From: Akkermansiaceae bacterium UBA1518
Lineage (GTDB): Bacteria > Verrucomicrobiota > Verrucomicrobiia > Verrucomicrobiales > Akkermansiaceae
Length of the DNA stretch: 64,000 nucleotides
Direction: 5' to 3'
NCBI GenBank assembly: GCA_002323895.1
Contig: DCQM01000213.1
Coordinates: 1,502-65,501, forward strand
Part shown: one piece after another, positions 16,796 through 24,995 of the stretch
How the letters are laid out: each line of letters opens with the position of its first letter
Position numbering within the stretch: position 1 is the first letter of the stretch
Made by a program: the position numbers and the translations under genes
The notes under the pieces: model-generated
The model's input: only the letters and a program-made list of their open reading frames with translations
What the model was told of the DNA's origin: nothing
Databases searched by the model: none

Positions 16796-17749
16796 CTAAT
16801 CGTCTACATTGAAGCCGGCTTCCTCGAGCGCCAGGGTTGCAGCTCCAACCATGCCGGCCTCATTGCCAAAGCGGGCTGGAAGAAGGCGGAGATTTTCTTT
16901 AAAGGCAGGGCTGAGTTGGGCGCGTAAATGCCTTTCGAGAGGATCGAAGAGAAAGCTCCCAGCTTTGGCAACGCCGCCGCCGATGATGATAGCTTCGGGA
17001 TTGAGCAGCCAACAGCAATTCATGAGAGATGTAGAAAGCATTTTAGCGACTTTATCCCAAATACCGAGGGCGATTTCATCGCCTTGTTGTGCTAGGATAG
17101 AAAGCTGGGCGGGTTCGCATTCTGATTTCTCGTGAGAGATTCCGGCCTCAGAGTAAGCCGTGTAGGCCAAATCTGTGATTTGTTGGTTTCCAACATAATC
17201 CTCGAGCGAACCACGGTTCCCATAGGCCCCGTCTGGACCCCTGAAATCGATGGAGGTTTGTCCGAGTTCGCCAGCTACAAAATTGGAACCCCGGACCATA
17301 CGCCCGTCTACTACGATGCCCCCACCAACTCCTGTTCCTAGAGTGAGGGCAACAAGGTGGTTCATGCCCCGACCGGAGCCACGTTTCCATTCGGCATATG
17401 TCATGCAATTCGCATCGTTTTCAACCGTGACTGGGAGATTAGAAAGTTGATTGAGCTCTCGCTTGAGATAGATTCGCTGCCAGCCTTTAACATTGGTTAG
17501 GTTATGAACCATTCCCGTAGGAAAGTCGACGAACCCGGGCATACCGACGCCGATGGCTTCAATGCGAGGGTGCTTGGTCCTAAGACCTTCAATAGTTTCG
17601 TGAATACATTCGATTAGGGGAGGGGCAGTTTCGAAGTTTTGAGTTTCGATACGGGGGGCTTCTTCGATGAGATTCCCCCGATAGAGGACTCCGGTTTTCA
17701 CAGAAGTTCCGCCGAAATCAATGCCGATGGCCAAAGGAAGATCGCTCAT
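16796..17749 (-). CDS. ROK family sugar kinase without the zinc site (glucokinase-like)
   Basis: 317 residues. Phosphate loop IDFGGTSVKTG (9-20) and the second ATP motif LGTGVGGGIVVDG are present, and the catalytic Asp lies in ENDANC (Asp112). Typical ROK proteins bind zinc with a His after GELG and three Cys in CxCGxxGCxE. Here GELGQ replaces the His by Gln164, and the loop 171-184 (GPDGAYGNRGSLED) has no Cys, so both halves of the zinc site are lost together. Probably a cytoplasmic glucokinase or other hexose kinase; the substrate is not certain. It is 57 bases downstream of coaX on the same strand, possibly co-transcribed. Confidence 0.87.
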   Translation of the reverse strand: MSDLPLAIGIDFGGTSVKTGVLYRGNLIEEAPRIETQNFETAPPLIECIHETIEGLRTKHPRIEAIGVGMPGFVDFPTGMVHNLTNVKGWQRIYLKRELNQLSNLPVTVENDANCMTYAEWKRGSGRGMNHLVALTLGTGVGGGIVVDGRMVRGSNFVAGELGQTSIDFRGPDGAYGNRGSLEDYVGNQQITDLAYTAYSEAGISHEKSECEPAQLSILAQQGDEIALGIWDKVAKMLSTSLMNCCWLLNPEAIIIGGGVAKAGSFLFDPLERHLRAQLSPAFKENLRLLPARFGNEAGMVGAATLALEEAGFNVDD

Positions 17750-17806
17750 AAAGTTGGGGGAGGTTAGAAGAAGTGAGCGAACAAGGAACGCTCTTTCTTG
17801 TGAAAT

Positions 17807-18532
17807 TCAGTGATTTGATGCTCCGATGGCTTGAATTCCCTTCATCGTCAAGTCTTGGTCAATGATGTCGATATCGTAAATCCCTTTGCTGATGAGCTCG
17901 GCATCTCCTCCGGTGGCAAAAATTTTAGGTTCACCACCAAGTTCACGCCGGACTTCGTTTAAGATCTCGCGAATCAACCCACGATAGCCAATGACGGCTC
18001 CAACCTGCATTGCTTCTTCAGTGCTGCGCCCGATGGCGGAGTTCGGTTCCTCAAGCTGGATAGCGGGGAGAAGCGCAGTTTTCTGGTGGAGATAATCTCG
18101 AAGTGAAGCGGTGCCAGGTGCGATTACACCTCCAAGATAGGATCCTGCCTTAGAAATGACATCGAATGTGACGGCGGTGCCAAAGTCGATTACAATTGCT
18201 GGGCCTTGACGACCAAGGATTGCAGCTGAGGCGTTAGCGAGACGATCTGCGCCTATTTTGGAAGGATTAGGATACTCAATGGTGATAGGCATCTTAGACT
18301 GATGCGAGATGTGATGGATGGGTTGATCGAAGGTGACCTTCATTAAAGCTGAGGCATCAGGGACAACCGAGCATAGGGTTACCCTCTCAAAATTCTGATT
18401 ACGGAGCGTGTCTTGAATAGAAGTTTTCGAAAGATCTGAAGTTGGGATAACGGCGCGCCACTCAGAGAGCGCACCACCTACGTCGAGTGCAAATTTGGTC
18501 AGGGTGTTGGAGTTGTCTATGAGAAGGTGCAC
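17807..18532 (-). CDS. coaX: Type III pantothenate kinase
   Basis: 241 residues from a GTG at 18532. Phosphorylates pantothenate, the first step of coenzyme A synthesis; type III enzymes belong to the ASKHA fold and need a monovalent cation. N-terminal LLIDNSNTLTKFAL corresponds to the phosphate loop DxGNT, with Ser instead of Gly. Further marks are YPNPSKIGADRLANA, VIDFGTAVTFDVI, YLGGVIAPG and FATGGDAELI. Length is normal. It may form a transcription unit with the ROK kinase downstream. Confidence 0.9.
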   Translation of the reverse strand: MHLLIDNSNTLTKFALDVGGALSEWRAVIPTSDLSKTSIQDTLRNQNFERVTLCSVVPDASALMKVTFDQPIHHISHQSKMPITIEYPNPSKIGADRLANASAAILGRQGPAIVIDFGTAVTFDVISKAGSYLGGVIAPGTASLRDYLHQKTALLPAIQLEEPNSAIGRSTEEAMQVGAVIGYRGLIREILNEVRRELGGEPKIFATGGDAELISKGIYDIDIIDQDLTMKGIQAIGASNH

Positions 18533-18583
18533 GATAGAGAGTGTAACGAAGTTTTGAGCGATAAACTTGATATGCGGTTCAAG

Positions 18584-18961
18584 TTACAGCACCTCTAGTA
18601 TTTCTACCTCGTAGCCATCGGGATCCGTGATGAATGCCATTTTTCGCTCACCCGTTGAGAACTTTTTGTGCCAACCGTCAGGCCAGATCTCGATTCCTTG
18701 ATCCTCAAGCTTTGTGCAATACTCGACAATATCTGGAACACCAACGCAGGTATGCATCAGGTCCTCGGGGACCGTAACCTCATAGTCAGGAGAATAGGTA
18801 AGCTCGAGGAAATGTTCGTTGTCGGGAAGGTGCATGAAGGCGAGTTCATTGCCTTGGGGGGACTTTTTTTGTTGCCCAAGTACAAAACCAACTTTTTTGT
18901 AAAACTCGATTGATTCGGCTGGTTTGGAGACGCGAATGCGTGTGTGAAGGAACTTAATCAT
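18584..18961 (-). CDS. VOC/glyoxalase I family protein (lactoylglutathione lyase-like)
   Basis: 125 residues: a single vicinal-oxygen-chelate domain. Metal ligands expected for glyoxalase I are seen as His6 (FLHTRIRV), a Glu in FLELTYS, His in LMHTCVGV and a C-terminal Glu in GYEVEILE, matching the H-E-H-E set. DPDGYEVEI near the end is characteristic. It probably detoxifies methylglyoxal adducts, but this superfamily has many activities. ATG start at 18961; minus-strand, divergent from the LolC/E-like permease. Confidence 0.8.
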   Translation of the reverse strand: MIKFLHTRIRVSKPAESIEFYKKVGFVLGQQKKSPQGNELAFMHLPDNEHFLELTYSPDYEVTVPEDLMHTCVGVPDIVEYCTKLEDQGIEIWPDGWHKKFSTGERKMAFITDPDGYEVEILEVL

Positions 18962-19043
18962 ACGGCGTAGTCTGGCGATAAGTGGATGCTGTGTGAAGTG
19001 TGTAGTTGCGGGAGAGCGGCGGAAGCGTTAGAGATCTCCCGTC

Positions 19044-20807
19044 TTGAGATCGTTTAGTTGGACCCTTGCTCTTAGGTATTTGAATCCTTTGCGTACCTTT
19101 GTGTCTATTATCACCCTGATTTCCCTGCTCGGTGTGGCTTTTGGCGTTATGGTTTTGATTGTGGTTCTTTCAATTCACAATGGATTTGAAAGGAACTTAA
19201 AAGATACACTGTTGGGGCACTCTCCGCACATTTCAATTCAATCGAATTACGGGACGATCTCCAACTGGAAGGAAATGGAAATCTCGTTAGCTAAGCAGGA
19301 TAAAGTCGAGTCAGCTTTCGCCTTAGTGGAAGGTTTTGTTCTTCTGGATTCACGTGCTTGGCAGCGACCTTCTTATTTTAGAGCTTTTAATACTGAGAAC
19401 GCGGGGCAGGTCATAGCATTGGAGGAAATGCTCGATAGAGACAATTTTCCAAATAGCACGGTAGATTTTAATCCAACCAAGGGTGATTCGGTTAGTTTTT
19501 CTCCTCCAGCCCAAGAGCATGACAGTGGAGATATCGATGCTCCGCCCCATGTTCCACTTGATACGGTAGATTTACCGCCGGGCGATGACGATGAGCTTTA
19601 TGGGAACCGTTACGTCGTTGTTTCAAGTCAACTCGCTAAGTCCATTGGATTGAAGGTGGGTGATGATATAAGGATTATTGCAGCGAGTAATCTGGATGAG
19701 GTAATGGCCGTTTATGATGTTCCCAAGCAACGATCTTGGGAACTTTATCCAGATATTTTTGAAGAGTTCGAAGGGCGACTTAAGAGGATTTTTGAGGTAT
19801 CGCGCGGCGAGGAGAAGTCATTAAGCCTTGAGGTGACAAATGCTTACCGTATTCTCCAACAGCTACTTCCAATGATTGTTTCGACGCCCCAGGGTGACAG
19901 GGAGACTGAAGGGCGAGAAATGCGTCCCGTGGAACAGGAAATTGTGAAAGATATTTTGGATCGTCTTGACTTCGTGGACCGAAGAGAAGGAGGTTTTGAT
20001 TATTTTAAGTTAGGAACTAGAAATGAAATCTTAGGGAGACTCAAGGAGCTTCGTGAGCTAGATTTGGAGAAGGCCGATAACGAGGCTTTCCGAAAAATTG
20101 AAAAGTTTGTTGTGCCAAAAGAGTTAAAGATCCAAGGGGTCTATTCGGATAACGAGAGATCAAAAGGACCGGATCTTTTCATTCCGATCACGATTGGAAT
20201 GGAGTTGAAAGGGCTTCGAGGAGAGGTTGAATCTATCGGTTTGCGAATTGAGGATCCTTACGAGGCCGAAGAATTTGCGATTAATTTACAGAAAGAGTTG
20301 GGGGATGACTGGATGGTTCGTAGTTGGATGAGAACCCACGCCGAGCGTTTTCAGTTGGTTAAAACCGAGAAGATTATGATGAGTTTTGCACTTTCATTCA
20401 TCACTCTACTCTCGGCGTTTAGTATCATGGCGGTGATGTATACCGTAACAGTGCAGAAGCGGCAGGAAATCGGGGTCATGAAAGCGCTCGGCGCGCGCCC
20501 CTCTCAGATAGTCAGGGTTTTTGTTTATCAGGGTCTTATTGTCGGAATTGGGGGGGCTATTTTTGGATTGGGATTGGGATTGTTAGCGATTCGTTACCGA
20601 GAAGGAATTATGGCGATTATTCGAGGGTTTGGCATTGATCCCTTTCCACCTGAGTTTCATGGGATGAGCGAATTGCCGGCAGAAGTCATAGGGAGTCAGC
20701 TAGGGGTGATTTGCGTCGTCGCAGTGATTTTATGTCTATTCGCGGCTTTAATTCCCGCGTTGATGGCTGCCTTCCGTGATCCTGCTAAATCACTTCGCAA
20801 TCTCTAA
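19044..20807 (+). CDS. LolC/LolE-type ABC transporter permease (FtsX fold), enlarged
   Basis: 587 residues from a TTG at 19044; an in-frame TAG at 19029 and the absence of an ATG before the first membrane helix leave no better start. The N-terminal helix (about 17-42, VSIITLISLLGVAFGVMVLIVVLSIHNGFE is the region) and the C-terminal FtsX domain with three helices (QKRQEIGVMKALGARPSQI) match lipoprotein-releasing permeases. The periplasmic domain is much larger than in the roughly 400-residue LolC/E, with an acidic Pro-rich stretch (about 155-190) and a helical insert (about 220-340). No LolD ATPase is adjacent; it must be encoded elsewhere. Confidence 0.85.
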   Translation: MRSFSWTLALRYLNPLRTFVSIITLISLLGVAFGVMVLIVVLSIHNGFERNLKDTLLGHSPHISIQSNYGTISNWKEMEISLAKQDKVESAFALVEGFVLLDSRAWQRPSYFRAFNTENAGQVIALEEMLDRDNFPNSTVDFNPTKGDSVSFSPPAQEHDSGDIDAPPHVPLDTVDLPPGDDDELYGNRYVVVSSQLAKSIGLKVGDDIRIIAASNLDEVMAVYDVPKQRSWELYPDIFEEFEGRLKRIFEVSRGEEKSLSLEVTNAYRILQQLLPMIVSTPQGDRETEGREMRPVEQEIVKDILDRLDFVDRREGGFDYFKLGTRNEILGRLKELRELDLEKADNEAFRKIEKFVVPKELKIQGVYSDNERSKGPDLFIPITIGMELKGLRGEVESIGLRIEDPYEAEEFAINLQKELGDDWMVRSWMRTHAERFQLVKTEKIMMSFALSFITLLSAFSIMAVMYTVTVQKRQEIGVMKALGARPSQIVRVFVYQGLIVGIGGAIFGLGLGLLAIRYREGIMAIIRGFGIDPFPPEFHGMSELPAEVIGSQLGVICVVAVILCLFAALIPALMAAFRDPAKSLRNL

Positions 20808-20812
20808 GGGTC

Positions 20813-21577
20813 ATGATTCTTTGGGTTATTCAAGACGGAGAAAAGTTGGGGCCTCTAGAGGATTACGAGGTTCGTGAAATGATTCGAGAAGGCAAGGTGC
20901 ACCGGGACACTAGAGTCTGGCATGAAGGTGCTAATGGCTGGCTTTCGGCTTGTGATCTGGGAGTTTTAGCCAGTGAGTTTAAACCCCCAAAAGAAGAGCA
21001 AGGAACCATTCAGGTTCGCTCTGCTCCCTTCCGAGCTTGGCCTAGACTTGGGGCGCGAGTGATTGATTATTTAATTTATAGATCAATCTTACACTTCTTC
21101 TCGGTTGTATGCGGCGTCAACTTATGGAATAGAGTTGAGTCTTCAGGATGGGTGGTGATTGGAATCGTGTTGCCGGTCATTTTGATGGAAGCTGCAATGG
21201 TTGGATCGTTAGGCTTTACTCCGGGAAAGTGGTTTTTGGGATTGAGGGTGGAGACACTTGGGGGACAACGTCTTTCGACAGGTCAGGCTTTTGTTCGATC
21301 AATGAGAGTATGGGTTCTCGGGATGGGGATGTTTTTACCCCTCATGATGATAATCGGATGTTGCATGAGCTTGTGGTTTGGTAAGAAAAAGGGAGGGATG
21401 CTTTGGGATTTACAGAGTGGGTTTCAAGTGAAGGGTGGGCAGTTGACTCCAAAGCGAATTGCCTGGTTTTGGGTCATTTTAGTGGGCGTTATTTTTATCA
21501 ACGCTCTTCCATATCTCTCTGAGATCCTTGCGGGCGACGAACAGGCGCTGCAGGAGAAATTACTACAAAAGAAATAA
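20813..21577 (+). CDS. GYF_2-RDD domain membrane protein
   Basis: 254 residues. Residues 1-55 form a GYF_2 domain (WVIQDGEKLGPLEDYEVREMI, WHEGANGWLSA), thought to bind proline-rich or other peptide partners. Residues about 70-235 form an RDD domain with several membrane helices; the Arg and Asp of the name are visible in RLGARVIDYLIY and GFTPGKWFLGLRV. The combination is common in this phylum, function unknown, probably in the inner membrane with the GYF domain in the cytoplasm. It starts 6 bases after the permease, with AAGGG just upstream, so is co-transcribed. Confidence 0.87.
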   Translation: MILWVIQDGEKLGPLEDYEVREMIREGKVHRDTRVWHEGANGWLSACDLGVLASEFKPPKEEQGTIQVRSAPFRAWPRLGARVIDYLIYRSILHFFSVVCGVNLWNRVESSGWVVIGIVLPVILMEAAMVGSLGFTPGKWFLGLRVETLGGQRLSTGQAFVRSMRVWVLGMGMFLPLMMIIGCCMSLWFGKKKGGMLWDLQSGFQVKGGQLTPKRIAWFWVILVGVIFINALPYLSEILAGDEQALQEKLLQKK

Positions 21578-21595
21578 AGATTTCTGGGTGAGAAC

Positions 21596-22207
21596 TTGGA
21601 AGTGATTCTTGCCGGAGGAAGGCAAATTGCGTATGAGTGGATTGTGCCTGGTATCGTTTATTTTGATCTTGAGACTCAACGTAGTTTTGGTGATGTGGGA
21701 GGCTCAGCTCACAAAGATAAAATGGGAATGTCGGTTGGGGTCACTTATTCCACTGAGACTGGTCAGTATCATATCTTTAATGAAGACAATGTGGCCGACT
21801 TGGTAGAGCAGCTCATTAAAGCCGACCTTGTCGTTGGTTATAACCACGTCCAATTCGACTATCCAGTTCTACAAGCTTATACAATCTATGATTTGGCGAC
21901 CCAGACCGTAAACTGTGATATGATGCTAGACATTGAGCAGATTCTTGGTCACCGCCTCAAGCTTGATGCGGTGGCGCAAGCTTCGCTAAATGCCAGTAAA
22001 ACTGCTGATGGGCTAGACGCGCTAAGATGGTGGCAGTCGTTTAAAAAAACTGGCGATCTAGCTCATGTGTTAAACATCGCCGAATATTGTTGTTACGATG
22101 TCAAAGTGACCAAAGAAGTCCATGAGTTTGGCCTTGAGCATGGGATTGTGAAATACGCTGACCGTAATGGTAATGAGCAGGAGGTTGTTGCTTCTTGGAA
22201 AAAGTGA
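21596..22207 (+). CDS. Stand-alone DEDD 3'-5' exonuclease (RNase_H_2 type)
   Basis: 203 residues from a TTG at 21596 with GGGTGAG five bases upstream; a GTG at 21644 is an alternative that still keeps the whole domain. Exonuclease motifs: YFDLET (DxE, about residue 23), GYNHVQFDYPVL (motif II) and EYCCYDVKVTKE (YxxxD, motif III). The sequence is most like the RNase_H_2 domain usually fused to DEAD-box helicases of the YprB group (DLETQRSFGDVGG, LNASKTADGLDALRWW). Here no helicase is attached or adjacent. Likely a DNA or RNA trimming enzyme. It follows the RDD gene by 18 bases and may be in its operon. Confidence 0.83.
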   Translation: MEVILAGGRQIAYEWIVPGIVYFDLETQRSFGDVGGSAHKDKMGMSVGVTYSTETGQYHIFNEDNVADLVEQLIKADLVVGYNHVQFDYPVLQAYTIYDLATQTVNCDMMLDIEQILGHRLKLDAVAQASLNASKTADGLDALRWWQSFKKTGDLAHVLNIAEYCCYDVKVTKEVHEFGLEHGIVKYADRNGNEQEVVASWKK

Positions 22208-22224
22208 TAAGACCAACAATTGTC

Positions 22225-23076
22225 CTACTTAGGCACTAGGATTTCGGAGCCACCAGCGAGGATTGTCGTCTTCGGGAGATTCCAACCATTCAAAACATTA
22301 AGGAGCTTGGTATTAGTATTATGTTTAGAAGCGAAGGCTTCAAAGGTTATAATATCGGTAAGAATGATTGATGTTGTAGTGGAGGAAAGGTCGCGACTTT
22401 CAATCACGGGAGGTTGAGGAAGATTTTTGGAGGTAACAATACTCTTCGAGGTTGCAGAAAGATTTGGTGGTTCCAGAGCTGGTTGATCAACCTGTGATTT
22501 TACATCTCTCTCAACGACTGAGACTTCTTGCCCCACTCCAGAGCGGGAATCGACAGGAGGATCGCCAGAGACCTTGAGTTTCTTTCCTGGTGAGAGCAGT
22601 TGAATATTTACATTTGGATTGAGAGCACGCAATTCTGCCAGATCCATTTTATGACGACGCGCAATCGAATAAAAAGTATCACCGCTGGCAATGACGTAGT
22701 CCGCGCTTCCTGCCGATAAGGAGGGTTTCCTATTAGGGGAGGGAGATGAGATAGGAGTTGGTAGAAGTTCGGAGGTAATGATTACTTCTCCAACCTTCAA
22801 TTTCGCAGGGTCAGTGATTTTATTCCACTTAATAAGGCTCGAAACCGAAACACCATTACGACGAGCGATTGAGTGAAGAGTTTCTCCCTGCCTGACGCTA
22901 TATTTGCCGACGGTTGTAGAGCCGAGCCTGCTCCTTAGCTCATCTAATTCTTTTTGAATCTCGGCGAGTTGCTTTTCTTTACTCGAGATCTGTGAATGGA
23001 GGGAAGCTTGAATCTGACCAAAAGAGGGCAGAGAGAGCGCTGCAATGAACCAAGATGTAAGGGTGAAGCTCGTCAT
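22225..23076 (-). CDS. Exported protein with two LysM domains, a degenerate third, and a coiled coil
   Basis: 283 residues from the ATG at 23076 (a TTG at 23115 would place charged residues wrongly before the signal peptide). Signal peptide about 1-22. A short coiled coil follows (SKEKQLAEIQKELDELRSRL). The first LysM (YSVRQGETLHSIARR) and second LysM (YVIASGDTFYSIARRH) are clear; a third, C-terminal one (TFEAFASKHNTNTKLLNVLN) is weak. LysM binds N-acetylglucosamine in peptidoglycan, so this is likely a periplasmic wall-binding protein. No catalytic domain is attached. A Ser/Pro linker lies between the LysM units. Divergent from the sigma factor gene across an AT-rich 200-base gap. Confidence 0.83.
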   Translation of the reverse strand: MTSFTLTSWFIAALSLPSFGQIQASLHSQISSKEKQLAEIQKELDELRSRLGSTTVGKYSVRQGETLHSIARRNGVSVSSLIKWNKITDPAKLKVGEVIITSELLPTPISSPSPNRKPSLSAGSADYVIASGDTFYSIARRHKMDLAELRALNPNVNIQLLSPGKKLKVSGDPPVDSRSGVGQEVSVVERDVKSQVDQPALEPPNLSATSKSIVTSKNLPQPPVIESRDLSSTTTSIILTDIITFEAFASKHNTNTKLLNVLNGWNLPKTTILAGGSEILVPK

Positions 23077-23230
23077 GGCAGTAGAAAAGTTAATAAATAC
23101 TAATAAATAGGTCAAATTTATTTTTAATAATTGTTAATAAGATTAAGGGTATTTGAAAAAAACTGTAGTTATTTGGTGCTAGAAAATAATGATTTTCCGG
23201 GATTATCGAAATCTTTGCACTTTTCTTTCT

Positions 23231-23265
23231 AAGAGGCGTCGCGCCTTTCGCGTTATTGCTATACA
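23231..23265 (+). promoter_or_regulatory. Probable promoter of the sigma-factor gene with a GC-rich dyad
   Basis: An extended -10 (TGC then TATACA at 23260-23265) lies about 12 bases before the ATG at 23277, so a transcript would have a leader of only about five bases; no Shine-Dalgarno sequence is visible. No good -35 is present. A small dyad, AGGCG-TCG-CGCCT, lies just upstream at about 23233-23245 inside otherwise AT-rich DNA and might be a regulator site. Inferred only. Confidence 0.35.
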
Positions 23266-23276
23266 AATCTCTATTA

Positions 23277-23831
23277 ATGGCGGAAGAAAATGAAGATCCT
23301 GTGAGCACTCGCGAAAAGTTCGTGAGTGCGGCACTTGTTGAATTTGAATCTCCGCTAATAGGGTATGCGACGACTTTTCTTCACGATGTAGAACGGGCCC
23401 GGGATGTCGTCCAGGAAACCTTTATCCGACTTTACCAGCAGGATATTGAGAGAGTGAAAGGAGGGCTGAAAGCATGGCTATTCACAGTTTGTCGGAATCG
23501 TGCACTTGATGTGATTCGCAAGGAACGTCGGATCACAGGGCTAGAAGACGAGCAAATGGCGCGACTGCCGTCTGAGCGCAGGACTCCTTCTGAGCGAGCC
23601 GACCTTGAGGAGCGCATCAGACAAGTCCACGAGGCTCTGAGCCGCCTCTCGGAGAATCAACGAGAGATCATCCTCCTCAAATTTGAGCAGGGGCTATCCT
23701 ATGAAGAGATGAGTCAGGTGACAGGCTTGAGTTCTGGTAATGTAGGATTCCTGCTTCACACCGGACTCAAACGTCTTCGCACCTTTTTACCTGATGATCT
23801 CGTCCAAAATCTCAGCCCTCAGATCGCCTAA
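23277..23831 (+). CDS. ECF-type RNA polymerase sigma factor
   Basis: 184 residues from the ATG at 23277 (a TTG seven codons upstream is less likely). Region 2 (about 25-90) shows the core-binding and -10-recognition pattern ERARDVVQETFIRLYQ and LKAWLFTVCRNRALDVIR; region 4 (about 115-170) shows LSENQREIILLKFEQGLSYEEMSQVTGLSSGNVGFLLH, a helix-turn-helix for the -35. Regions 1 and 3 are missing, as in group 4 sigma factors. The gene ends 3 bases before a membrane protein with an anti-sigma-like N-terminus, so the pair is probably co-expressed and the second gene controls the first. The signal sensed is unknown. Confidence 0.92.
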   Translation: MAEENEDPVSTREKFVSAALVEFESPLIGYATTFLHDVERARDVVQETFIRLYQQDIERVKGGLKAWLFTVCRNRALDVIRKERRITGLEDEQMARLPSERRTPSERADLEERIRQVHEALSRLSENQREIILLKFEQGLSYEEMSQVTGLSSGNVGFLLHTGLKRLRTFLPDDLVQNLSPQIA

Positions 23832-23834
23832 AAT

Positions 23835-24983
23835 ATGAAAATGACTCCCGATGACCCCGCTTTGACAGCTTTCGTTTTAGGTGAACTGAGTGAAGACGAA
23901 GTGGCTAATACTAATCGCGCACTTAACTGTGACGAAAATCTTCTTGCGGAAAAAGAAACACTTACTGCTCTCACTGGGATGCTTTCTGATCTTCTTGCGG
24001 GTGGATCGTATACGCTCGGAGAGGAACGAATTACCGAAATCCACAAAGCGGGACAGCTGCCGGATTCAAATGTTCTTGTACTGGAACATCGAAGACGATC
24101 CCGCCGGCAGTCTTTTCTTGCGATGGGGGGAGTGGCTGCGGTGGTTATGACCGGATTCGTGGCTTTGTCTCAATTTGACGTCAGTCAAACCAATAGGGGA
24201 GTTGATGGTAGTGGTGGTAACGTTGTCGAAAAAGCAACCTCAGCAGGAAGATCTGAAAATCTTCCTGCTGAGGTTGAAATACAATCTGCTGATGGGAGAG
24301 CCATTCCTCTGGGTATCTCTAAAGCGGATCCGTCTTTTGTTGAAAGAGCACTACTTGCTGATGGTAAATTTCCTGAACGTGAAGAATTCAAAATAGCGGA
24401 TTGGGTGAATCTTGGTGCTGTCGAATTTGAGCCAAGTGTAGTAATGACCGGCCTAGAGGTCTACAGTGAAGGTGGTCCTTGCCCGTGGGATTCTAAGAAA
24501 TCTCTCTGGATGGTCATTTTCCGTCCGGTGGGTGGTCGTATGATCTCGTCCGCTGCTAAAGTAGTTTTTGAACCAGAATTCGTAGTGAGCGCCCACTTGC
24601 TCGGTGGTGGCGAAACCCGGAAAACAGGGCCCTTGAAATTAAAAGAGTTTAATTCGACCCAGATCTTTTTGTATGAATTGGAAACTAAAAATGATGGGGA
24701 TCAGCTAGGAGGGGTTTCCATTACAACTGATCAAGGTGACAACGGATACCTTCCAATTTACAGCCCGCGACAGGCAAAGAAAATTAAAACTGTAGGTTTT
24801 AGGACTGCAGTTGTTCTTGGCGGTTTTGCGAGGTGGGCGGCTTCTGATCCAAGAAAAGAGGAGACCCTAGCAATGCTTGCCCGCGAAGCTAGAAACCTGA
24901 TCACGCGTGAAGAGGTGACCGATGTGTCTTGCCGCTACGCCCTTGATATTATTCTTCAATCGGAGGAAACACTAAACCGTTGA
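23835..24983 (+). CDS. Putative anti-sigma factor: YfbK-like protein lacking the VWA domain
   Basis: 382 residues, 3 bases after the sigma gene. Residues 1-90 are a helical acidic unit (DPALTAFVLGELSEDE) of the sort found at the N-terminus of Verrucomicrobial anti-sigma/YfbK proteins, without a zinc HxxxCxxC motif. One membrane helix lies at about 93-111. Residues about 150-230 resemble the YfbK N-terminal domain (PF12450): ADPSFVERALLADGKFP and GPCPWDSKKSLWMVIFRP. Residues about 240-375 resemble DUF3520 (PF12034): VVFEPEFVVSAHLLGGGETR and FRTAVVLGGFARWAASDP. The VWA domain of about 180 residues normally between them is absent at about residue 233. Anti-sigma function is inferred from position and topology. 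Confidence 0.7.
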   Translation: MKMTPDDPALTAFVLGELSEDEVANTNRALNCDENLLAEKETLTALTGMLSDLLAGGSYTLGEERITEIHKAGQLPDSNVLVLEHRRRSRRQSFLAMGGVAAVVMTGFVALSQFDVSQTNRGVDGSGGNVVEKATSAGRSENLPAEVEIQSADGRAIPLGISKADPSFVERALLADGKFPEREEFKIADWVNLGAVEFEPSVVMTGLEVYSEGGPCPWDSKKSLWMVIFRPVGGRMISSAAKVVFEPEFVVSAHLLGGGETRKTGPLKLKEFNSTQIFLYELETKNDGDQLGGVSITTDQGDNGYLPIYSPRQAKKIKTVGFRTAVVLGGFARWAASDPRKEETLAMLAREARNLITREEVTDVSCRYALDIILQSEETLNR

Positions 24984-24995
24984 AGAGAGTGTAAG

